In this document: positions 1 through 4,801 of the stretch, in pieces
Layout: each line of letters begins with the position of its first letter
Numbering within the stretch: the stretch's first letter is position 1
NCBI GenBank assembly: GCA_030695685.1
Contig: JAUYPT010000128.1
Coordinates: forward strand, 1 to 5,374
DNA from: Nanobdellota archaeon
GTDB taxonomy: Archaea > Nanobdellota > Nanobdellia > Woesearchaeales > GW2011-AR9
Length of the DNA stretch: 5,374 bases
Direction: 5' to 3'
Position numbers and translations under genes: made by a program
Notes under the pieces: generated by a model
What the model was told of the DNA's origin: nothing
The model's database searches: none
The model's input: the letters and a program-made list of their open reading frames with translations, nothing else

Positions 1-258
1 GCGCCGGAATTCTGCTAAAAATCCCAGGCCCTTATCCGTAATGATGACCATTTTTGTATTGCTCTGTCTTTTCTTGGCCTGTATTTCTTCAATCAGGACT
101 AATTCTTTCTCCACTAATTCATCCAAATAGGCATTTAATAACTTGTGAGACAAGTTGGACTTATACATTAAGTGAGTTGGCTTGATTCTGCCGCCCTTAT
201 TTTGAATAGCCAACAAGATGTCAAAAATCAATTCTAATCGTGATCGTCGTGAACCCAT
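1..258 (-). CDS. Winged-helix DNA-binding protein, archaeal HTH_45/COG3432-like (3' end outside window)
   Basis: The first 86 residues are visible, starting with ATG at 258 and open to the window edge. The sequence opens with a basic MGSRRSR stretch, followed by an LELIFDILLAIQ helix. Then comes a KPTHLMYKSNLSHKLLNAYLDEL segment (residues 26-48), which looks like helix-turn-helix with a recognition helix. A LVLIEE strand, a basic K/R/Q wing tip (residues 61-69) and a closing ITDKGLGFLAEFR signature (residues 73-85) complete it. That order is typical of small archaeal winged-helix regulators (HTH_45 type), usually about 90-100 residues, so only a short tail should be missing. The start follows the upstream membrane-protein stop by 7 nt, and its likely SD (AGGT, 268-271) overlaps that stop, which suggests translational coupling. 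Expected role is a cytoplasmic transcription factor; the target and ligand are unknown. Confidence 0.85.
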   Translation of the reverse strand, partial: MGSRRSRLELIFDILLAIQNKGGRIKPTHLMYKSNLSHKLLNAYLDELVEKELVLIEEIQAKKRQSNTKMVIITDKGLGFLAEFRR

Positions 259-265
259 ATTCAAT

Positions 266-973
266 CTACCTGCGTGTAATGCTATGGTATGTGTACAATA
301 GCAATAAAAATCCTACCAAATTAATCAGCTGTCCAAGCGCGTAAAAGCCGGCGCTCAGGAAGACAAAAACAAGGAAAATATGCCCCAGCAGCATGACTAA
401 AAATGAAAACATCACTAAGAACGATTTCTTGTTCCTGTTAGTGTTAAGATAATTCTTGTAATAATTAAGTGTAATCAAGCCTAATAAAACTGCGCTTGTC
501 GTGTAAAAAACACTGTATCTCCAGTTGCTCACTAAGGAAATTAAGACGACAAAATAGACAAAAAGAGCCATCTGTGCCACTTCATGGAACCGATGCAAGC
601 GTGCTCTCGACTTTTGGGAAATGAAAAAGATTAACAGCCAGCCGCTGAGCATCGATGCCATCTGAAGGAAAAAGGCAGCGCGGTAATAGACTAAGGAATG
701 TGCTAATCCTTTCCCGGCAACGGGGCGCAAAACATCAGCAATGGTGTCTCGCACGGGTGTAAAATACAGAACGCTTCCTGTAAACGTTTTAAACAATAAT
801 CCTAATGACAAAAGGATAAATGCTACAGAGAGATAGGCAAATTTATTTTCCTGATTAATTCGATAGATCCGCCAGCTGTACGCGGCAATAAGCATAGTTA
901 CAACCAAGCTTATCATATCAAAAATAACATCAACCCCGTTAAACCACGCTGGCGTGAAAAATAACCGAAACAT
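266..973 (-). CDS. Seven-helix integral membrane protein paired with a winged-helix regulator
   Basis: This 235-residue protein is hydrophobic throughout. Likely membrane helices lie at about residues 14-34, 45-65, 96-118, 132-150, 154-172, 185-207 and 211-229, giving seven spans. Short basic loops occur at KSRARLHR (121-128) and NTNRNKKS (177-184), and the C-terminus is basic (ITRR). No catalytic or cofactor motif is apparent. The ATG at 973 is preceded by GGGGG (983-987) at good SD spacing, and a TATA-like box lies further upstream. The winged-helix gene follows after 7 nt, so the two are almost certainly co-transcribed. The sequence resembles, from memory, an uncharacterised DPANN membrane family found next to winged-helix genes. 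A sensor or membrane tether for the regulator is a reasonable inference, but transport or another role is not excluded. Confidence 0.85.
   Translation of the reverse strand: MFRLFFTPAWFNGVDVIFDMISLVVTMLIAAYSWRIYRINQENKFAYLSVAFILLSLGLLFKTFTGSVLYFTPVRDTIADVLRPVAGKGLAHSLVYYRAAFFLQMASMLSGWLLIFFISQKSRARLHRFHEVAQMALFVYFVVLISLVSNWRYSVFYTTSAVLLGLITLNYYKNYLNTNRNKKSFLVMFSFLVMLLGHIFLVFVFLSAGFYALGQLINLVGFLLLLYTYHSITRR
268..271 (-). promoter_or_regulatory. Ribosome binding site of the winged-helix gene, overlapping the upstream stop
   Basis: On the minus strand AGGT lies 9 nt upstream of the ATG at 258 and overlaps the TAG stop (266-268) of the membrane-protein gene. The match to the anti-SD is short, but the overlap suggests that translation of the second gene is coupled to the first. 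Confidence 0.5.
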
Positions 974-982
974 GAATAAAAA

Positions 983-987
983 CCCCC
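983..987 (-). promoter_or_regulatory. Ribosome binding site of the seven-helix membrane protein gene
   Basis: GGGGG on the minus strand sits 9 nt upstream of the ATG at 973. This supports the chosen start and implies a transcript with a leader, unlike several neighbouring genes. Confidence 0.6.
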
Positions 988-1030
988 TATAATTCAGATT
1001 TTACTGTTAAGTAGCAAAACTTCAAAGTCT

Positions 1031-1040
1031 ATTTAAATAT
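1031..1040 (-). promoter_or_regulatory. TATA-box-like promoter for the membrane protein / winged-helix unit
   Basis: Minus-strand ATATTTAAAT resembles an archaeal TATA box. Its centre is about 62 nt from the ATG at 973. A start site about 25 nt downstream (near 1010) would give a leader of roughly 37 nt containing the GGGGG SD, so promoter and ribosome site agree. Confidence 0.55.
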
Positions 1041-1105
1041 TTTGTGGAGAATTCTTCTTAATTAGTCTTCTGAATCCTTATACTACAGTATATATGCATA
1101 ACTGA

Positions 1106-1113
1106 TTTATAAA
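1106..1113 (+). promoter_or_regulatory. TATA-box-like promoter for the 42-codon gene
   Basis: TTTATAAA lies about 57 nt upstream of the ATG at 1167. Transcription would start near 1135 and give a leader of about 30 nt that includes the GGAGG site. A second TATA-like stretch (TATATAT, 1089-1095) is an alternative. A 6-bp inverted repeat (1111-1123) overlaps the downstream side of this box. Confidence 0.45.
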
Positions 1114-1153
1114 CAAATTGTTTGAAAAGATAGTAAAAAAATAAAAAGTGGTT

Positions 1154-1158
1154 GGAGG
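1154..1158 (+). promoter_or_regulatory. Strong Shine-Dalgarno site of the 42-codon gene
   Basis: GGAGG lies 8 nt before the ATG at 1167, in an otherwise A-rich leader. It is the best ribosome binding site in the window and the main reason to accept the short reading frame that follows. Confidence 0.75.
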
Positions 1159-1166
1159 CGATAAAA

Positions 1167-1295
1167 ATGGGTGAAAAAGAATCAGAATTACGGCGTTTTG
1201 TGGCAGACTTAAAGCCTGATGAGATTATGTATCTCCTGTATACGAAAGAGGTGCGCAAACAATTTTTATTTCCTTATTACAGCACATATACCTAA
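1167..1295 (+). CDS. Small uncharacterised protein, 42 residues
   Basis: The frame runs from ATG at 1167 to TAA at 1293-1295, directly behind an ideally spaced GGAGG. The product begins MGEKESELRRF and continues through LKPDEIMYLLYTKEV to an aromatic C-terminus (FLFPYYSTYT). The first 33 residues look like a soluble, charged, mainly helical segment. I do not recognise the family. It is divergent from the membrane protein / winged-helix unit and shares its 193-nt promoter region, so joint regulation is possible. It may be a genuine microprotein. It may also be the shortened N-terminus of a longer protein, because base composition drops just after codon 32 and the tail is unlike the body. No continuation is visible in other frames downstream. 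Confidence 0.6.
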   Translation: MGEKESELRRFVADLKPDEIMYLLYTKEVRKQFLFPYYSTYT

Positions 1296-1314
1296 AAACC
1301 TAAAAAAATTTACA

Positions 1315-1336
1315 GTTCAACAATCTCTTGTGGAAC
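1315..1336 (+). other. RNA hairpin 1 downstream of the 42-codon gene
   Basis: GTTC (1315-1318) pairs with GAAC (1333-1336), and ACAA (1320-1323) pairs with TTGT (1328-1331). One A-G mismatch (1319/1332) separates the two helices, and the loop is TCTC. It begins 19 nt after the stop of the small gene. It may be a 3'-UTR element or part of a separate small RNA; function is unknown. Confidence 0.45.
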
Positions 1337-1348
1337 ACCTCCTTTTTG

Positions 1349-1368
1349 CCGGGCCTGAGAAGGCTCGG
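1349..1368 (+). terminator. GC-rich hairpin 2 with GAGA tetraloop (possible terminator or RNA element)
   Basis: CCGGGCCT (1349-1356) and AGGCTCGG (1361-1368) form an 8-bp stem with one G-T pair, closed by a GAGA loop of the stable GNRA class. It is strikingly GC-rich against its surroundings. Only a modest T-rich stretch (TGTTTATTCTTC) follows, and a T5 run (1343-1347) precedes it. It could therefore end or stabilise the small-gene transcript, but it is not a textbook intrinsic terminator. An alternative helix, AACACC (1334-1339) with GGTGTT (1367-1372), would compete with the ends of both hairpins. Confidence 0.4.
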
Positions 1369-1446
1369 TGTTTATTCTTCATGAAATGAATTACATTTTT
1401 TGATGATAGTTTAATTTTTCAAAAATAGATTAATTGAAGAGATATG

Positions 1447-1458
1447 TTTTTAAATTAA
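1447..1458 (+). promoter_or_regulatory. TATA-box-like promoter of the glycine-zipper gene, leaderless geometry
   Basis: TTTTTAAATTAA is centred about 24-25 nt upstream of the ATG at 1477, and no SD-like purine run lies between them. This spacing puts the transcription start at or next to the start codon, so the mRNA is probably leaderless. Confidence 0.5.
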
Positions 1459-1476
1459 GTTTATTTTTCCCAAAAT

Positions 1477-1830
1477 ATGACTCATAAAGCGCTAGAAACA
1501 ATACTGAGGGAATTAAATCCTCTTCATGATATGGATAATATTAATTTCCAGCGAATGGATGTTATGAATGATGATAGTGATAATTTTGAAGATAGTAGAA
1601 AGGCATTTTATCATAATTTAGCTGAAATTTCTTGGGGTGCATATTTTGCTAAGAATGTACTGCGTGGTTTTGTTGCAGGTAGTGCTTTTGGGTTAACAAT
1701 AGGGATGATGATTGACTATCCATTAAATGAAAGCATTATTGATGGTTCTATCTTAGGTTTAGTTATTGATGTAAAACAAGTAGGTTATAGAGCAGTTTAT
1801 AAATATTTCAAATCACAATTCTTAGAATAA
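1477..1830 (+). CDS. Small glycine-zipper membrane-associated protein, 117 residues, unknown function
   Basis: I do not recognise the family. Residues 1-58 are polar and acidic, including a D/N-rich stretch (28-39). Residues 61-79 form a hydrophobic segment with glycines at 64, 68, 72 and 76, a perfect GxxxGxxxGxxxG glycine zipper. A second, weaker hydrophobic stretch follows (about 87-98, with G90 and G94), and the C-terminus is basic and aromatic (residues 100-115). This suggests a helical hairpin that packs in or on the membrane and may oligomerise. Start choice rests on the ATG at leaderless distance from a TATA-like box. A sampled 60-base stretch is about 32% GC, against about 55% in a sample from the TIM-barrel gene, so recent acquisition or a fast-evolving accessory gene is possible. 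It converges on the TIM-barrel gene with a 19-nt gap. Confidence 0.65.
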   Translation: MTHKALETILRELNPLHDMDNINFQRMDVMNDDSDNFEDSRKAFYHNLAEISWGAYFAKNVLRGFVAGSAFGLTIGMMIDYPLNESIIDGSILGLVIDVKQVGYRAVYKYFKSQFLE

Positions 1831-1849
1831 TTTATAGCCCTATTTTAAA
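1831..1849. other. 19-nt convergent intergenic gap
   Basis: The plus-strand 117-codon gene and the minus-strand TIM-barrel gene end towards each other here. The gap holds a short T run (TTTT, 1843-1846) that could help end plus-strand transcription. No strong hairpin is present, so the two transcripts may overlap at their 3' ends. Confidence 0.4.
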
Positions 1850-3955
1850 TCACTCAAACGGCACACCGCTCCATAACGTCCAGTCTTCCGATGGGGAATA
1901 ACCGCCAAAGGTAAAATAGGGCGGCTGATTCTGGCCGAACCAGCCATAGCCAACCTGCTGCCAGCTTTCTTTTGAAGACAGGCCAGTTCCTTTGCCATAG
2001 ACCGGAATGCCAAATTCTCTCCACGTTTTCATCACCGAATGGAATCCTGTAACATCCGTTGTATAATCAGCACCGGGCTCGATAATCATCTCACCTTTGT
2101 AGCCCTTCTGCTTCAGCAGTTTGACCATCTCTCTGATAGGAGTGTTGCCTTCTCCCGGCGCCAGATGCTCATCATGATAGCCATAATTATCATCAATATG
2201 GACGTGTCCAATAATATTAGCATCAACCATCTCGCCTAACTTCTGAACGCTCCATTGGTCAAACTCTTCTGGTTTGCCTTTCCAATACTTTCGCCACATA
2301 TTCAGGTGTCCAGTATCAAACGTTGCTGTAATATGCTGCTGTGCTTTCGTCTTGGCAAGATCTTCTGACAATCCCTGCTCTACTAACAGCTGTATCATGC
2401 GCTTGCGGCTTCCCTTAACTAATGTAATCATTTCATCAGGATGCGCGCCATACTGTTCCGGAAACAAATTTTCCATGGCCACCGCAAGCGGTTTTTTTAA
2501 CTTACCATGCATCTCCAATTTTTCACTCTGCTGCATTGCCACAATCGCTAATCTGGCATAGGCATCATTTGCTTCCCGAAGGGCATAGGTATCAGCGGAC
2601 TCTATATGTTTCATTGCTTCTTCCGTCTCCTTTGCCTGCGCCCACTGCGATGATGCTGCTTCCTTGGCCTGATTAATTTGGTGCTCAAAATTACGAATTT
2701 CTCGATCAATTATTTCTTCCGGAAATAAAGAATCCCGCGGTACTAAACCGCCTGCCAGCGGTGCTATCTTCTCCTTCAGTTTCCACTGCTCATTACTATC
2801 AGTCGTTTCTTTTAATTGGGCATAAAATTTTTTTGCGTCCTTTAATTTTTTGACGGAACTAATCATATCTTCAAAATCACCGCCATACCGTAAAGCCCAG
2901 CCTTTACTATTAGAGGCATTGGTTTCATACGTTGCCAGCACATAGGCTTCTTCCGGCCGCACTTGGACATCATCTATATTTCTCGCCTCGGCAAAACGCC
3001 CCCAGCGGGAATCTTTAAATTTTTGATCACTGATCTCACCGCGTTTCCATTGCTTCCATTCCTGCCGTGCTCTCTCTGTCATCTCCTTCGCTTCTTCCTC
3101 TAAATCATCCCATTTCATCTGTTTAATCTTAAACTCCTGTGTTTTAGAATCAAATTGAGGAACTCTGTTTTCTGGATCTAATTTTTTGCCAAAATAATCA
3201 ATATAAATTCGTTCTCCTTCCTTGGCAATTTTTGCCTGTCCATCCTTGTCAAAATATTCCTGGCCAGGCTCTGCTATATTCCATTCCGGTCGGGAAACAT
3301 ACCTATTTTTTCGCGCCTCAGTAATTAAGCCACCGGTTCTGGTATCAACAACTTTATACGACGTTCTCCCTTTTTCATCTTCAAACATTTGAAACTTTTC
3401 TTTCCAAGGATCATCCTGCATATTCCATTCCGCATCAACGAGAGGCCGGGTGAATTCACCAGTATGAACAACAACAGGGCCGCCAAAGGCAACATCAGCG
3501 GCAAAATCGATTGCTCTCTTTACTTCCTGCAAGGAATAATTTTTGCTGGCTTTGGAAAAGTTTCCTTGCTGATCCATCCCTGCTAAGCCATACACACCAA
3601 CTGTAGAATGAGTCGTGAAATCAATTCTGTTTGCTTTTCCCATCTCTACTAACGCTTCCCGTTGTTTTTTCCCATACATTCCCGGTGTTTGTGCTTGTCC
3701 TTGTCCTTTTCCCATGCCGGTAAACACAAATTCTAATTTTTTTGTACCTGGGCGAAGTTTAGCGCCAACTGCCTGGACGTTCGGGACAGGACCTAAACCT
3801 AAGCTCATTCCTAAATCACCGATGCTAACACCAACATCGCCGGTTGCCTGACCACCCGATGCCGGAAAGCCATGATCGTGAACTGCATCGTGGTGGTCAT
3901 AATTCCGATCCATGGGATGCGAGTACGATGCTGTCTTTGTGCCAAATTCAACCAT
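1850..3955 (-). CDS. Large TIM-barrel protein, endonuclease IV / xylose isomerase-like superfamily
   Basis: This 701-residue protein carries the motif series of the endonuclease IV-like (AP endonuclease family 2) barrel: TTHS (H116), VVHTGEF (H164), MENLFPEQYG (E496), FDTGH (D547, H550), HVHIDD (H586, perhaps H584), DEHLAPGEG (D595, H597) and IIEPG (E626). These can be matched one-to-one to the nine zinc ligands of E. coli Nfo, so a di- or trinuclear metal site is expected. Members of this superfamily cut abasic DNA or isomerise/epimerise sugars; I cannot say which applies. It is about 2.5 times the usual 280-residue length. The N-terminus is His-rich (DHHDAVHDH, 20-28) and then Gly-rich to about residue 95. 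About 300 charged, Trp-rich, partly coiled-coil residues (roughly 172-485) split ligands two and three. The tail (665-701) is rich in Gly, Trp and Phe. The ATG at 3955 lies 25 nt from a near-perfect TATA box, supporting this start and leaderless translation. Confidence 0.85.
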   Translation of the reverse strand: MVEFGTKTASYSHPMDRNYDHHDAVHDHGFPASGGQATGDVGVSIGDLGMSLGLGPVPNVQAVGAKLRPGTKKLEFVFTGMGKGQGQAQTPGMYGKKQREALVEMGKANRIDFTTHSTVGVYGLAGMDQQGNFSKASKNYSLQEVKRAIDFAADVAFGGPVVVHTGEFTRPLVDAEWNMQDDPWKEKFQMFEDEKGRTSYKVVDTRTGGLITEARKNRYVSRPEWNIAEPGQEYFDKDGQAKIAKEGERIYIDYFGKKLDPENRVPQFDSKTQEFKIKQMKWDDLEEEAKEMTERARQEWKQWKRGEISDQKFKDSRWGRFAEARNIDDVQVRPEEAYVLATYETNASNSKGWALRYGGDFEDMISSVKKLKDAKKFYAQLKETTDSNEQWKLKEKIAPLAGGLVPRDSLFPEEIIDREIRNFEHQINQAKEAASSQWAQAKETEEAMKHIESADTYALREANDAYARLAIVAMQQSEKLEMHGKLKKPLAVAMENLFPEQYGAHPDEMITLVKGSRKRMIQLLVEQGLSEDLAKTKAQQHITATFDTGHLNMWRKYWKGKPEEFDQWSVQKLGEMVDANIIGHVHIDDNYGYHDEHLAPGEGNTPIREMVKLLKQKGYKGEMIIEPGADYTTDVTGFHSVMKTWREFGIPVYGKGTGLSSKESWQQVGYGWFGQNQPPYFTFGGYSPSEDWTLWSGVPFE

Positions 3956-3976
3956 AGAAAGAGGAAAGAAATAAAC

Positions 3977-3984
3977 TATATAAA
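3977..3984 (-). promoter_or_regulatory. Near-perfect archaeal TATA box for the TIM-barrel gene
   Basis: The minus strand reads TTTATATA, the classic archaeal box, centred about 25-26 nt upstream of the ATG at 3955. The sequence between is pyrimidine-rich with no SD, so the transcript most likely starts at or beside the start codon. Confidence 0.75.
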
Positions 3985-4027
3985 CGTTGCTTTGGATGGA
4001 ACTTTTAGTTAACTTATCCTTACTTCA
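3985..4027. other. Short spacer between the 246-codon gene and the TIM-barrel promoter
   Basis: It follows a tandem TGA TGA stop (4025-4030) of the upstream gene. The only structure seen is an 8-bp palindrome, AGTTAACT (4007-4014), about 27 nt upstream of the TATA box. No clear terminator is visible, so read-through into the TIM-barrel gene is possible. Confidence 0.3.
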
Positions 4028-4768
4028 TCATCCCGACCTAAAATACAAATCATTGCCATCCTGTTTTGCTTTCTTGCCGTGATGATACATATCATGCAAT
4101 GCCGAACCGAGTTTCTGCGTTAATGATGCCGCCTGCGCAACTTCTTCCGTTAAAGAATATTTTCCAGATTCAATAGCATCCAGCTTGCGTTCCACCGCAG
4201 AAGACAAATATTCCACCCGCCGCCCTTCTTCCCTGCTGATATAGCCTTTTTCTTCCACTGCCAGATAAATATCCGTCATCTCCTTTTTGAGGCTGCGTAT
4301 CGGCGCCTGGCTTAACTCCAGAACATAGGGAGAATTGACCTCAGGTGCTGTTTCCCGTGCTTTCTCCCGGGAAAGTGTTGCTTCTAAATCTGATGGTGAT
4401 AGTTCAGGTGTTGAGGGTAATGAAGAATCAGAACGGCGTTTATCATATGTGTCATCAGATCTCTCTGGTAGATCTTTTTTTGATTTTTCTGGTTCTTTTT
4501 CTTCTTTTTGGTGTTCAGTGGTTTCAACTTTTTCTTGTTTATTTTTTAGTGGACGATCATGTTCTCTTGCAGCTTTATCGACGCTTTCTTGAATTACTTT
4601 CTGCGCAAGAAGGGATATTCCGCTCGGAGGGATAGTTTTCCTTCCGGCGTGCCAAAGGGATGTCATCTCTTTGTGCATTCCCTTCTGCGCAAAAGGACTT
4701 TGTCCTTTTTGCACTTCCGCCCGTTTCTTCGCAGAGTGGGATTCTTGTACTTTTATCTTCTTGATCAT
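4028..4768 (-). CDS. Uncharacterised protein with disordered charged linker and C-terminal helical domain
   Basis: I do not recognise a named family. With ATG at 4768 the product has 246 residues. Residues 1-65 are basic and include the segment ISLLAQKVIQESVDKAA. Residues 66-145 are a long K/E/S/P-rich, probably disordered linker. Residues 147-235 look like a compact helical domain, beginning YVLELSQAPIRSL and continuing with KGYISREEGRRVEYL, IESGKYSLTEE and LTQKLGSALHDMYHH. No signal peptide, membrane segment or catalytic motif is visible. A TTG at 4771 is in frame, but the ATG at 4768 better fits the TATA box about 26 nt upstream and needs no rare start codon. It lies 33 nt after one unknown gene and 72 nt before the TIM-barrel gene, all on the same strand. 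A scaffold or adaptor role is possible, but this is only inference from its shape. Confidence 0.8.
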   Translation of the reverse strand: MIKKIKVQESHSAKKRAEVQKGQSPFAQKGMHKEMTSLWHAGRKTIPPSGISLLAQKVIQESVDKAAREHDRPLKNKQEKVETTEHQKEEKEPEKSKKDLPERSDDTYDKRRSDSSLPSTPELSPSDLEATLSREKARETAPEVNSPYVLELSQAPIRSLKKEMTDIYLAVEEKGYISREEGRRVEYLSSAVERKLDAIESGKYSLTEEVAQAASLTQKLGSALHDMYHHGKKAKQDGNDLYFRSG

Positions 4769-4790
4769 CAATCTACAAAAAAGAACTCCG

Positions 4791-4798
4791 TTTAAATA
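4791..4798 (-). promoter_or_regulatory. TATA-box-like promoter for the 246-codon gene
   Basis: Minus-strand TATTTAAA begins just after the stop of the preceding gene and is centred about 26 nt from the ATG at 4768. A GGAG (4786-4789) lies 17 nt from the ATG, too far to act as a normal SD and probably upstream of the transcript start. This favours leaderless expression from ATG rather than TTG at 4771. Confidence 0.6.
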
Positions 4799-4801
4799 CT
4801 T

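Noticed and set aside
1058..1258. Minus-strand open frame of 66 codons between the membrane protein and the hairpin region
   Set aside because: It lacks an SD or well-placed TATA box, has low-complexity content and lies opposite the 42-codon gene, which has an excellent SD.
1336..1346. Minus-strand AAAAGGAGGTG as a ribosome binding site
   Set aside because: It is a good SD match, but the only frames after it end within about a dozen codons (for example at a TAG after AAATTTTTT), so no gene follows.
1311..1370. A tRNA in the hairpin region, suggested by GTTCAA and a GC stem
   Set aside because: No cloverleaf can be built: no acceptor stem, D-arm or anticodon arm with proper spacing.
2039..3851. 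Several plus-strand frames of 65-95 codons opposite the TIM-barrel gene
   Set aside because: They are antisense to a strongly supported 701-codon gene with conserved catalytic motifs, and their products look like random Cys/Ser/Phe-rich translations.
4769..4771. TTG as the start codon of the 246-codon gene
   Set aside because: It is in frame and adjacent, but the ATG right after it fits the TATA spacing better and avoids a rare start.
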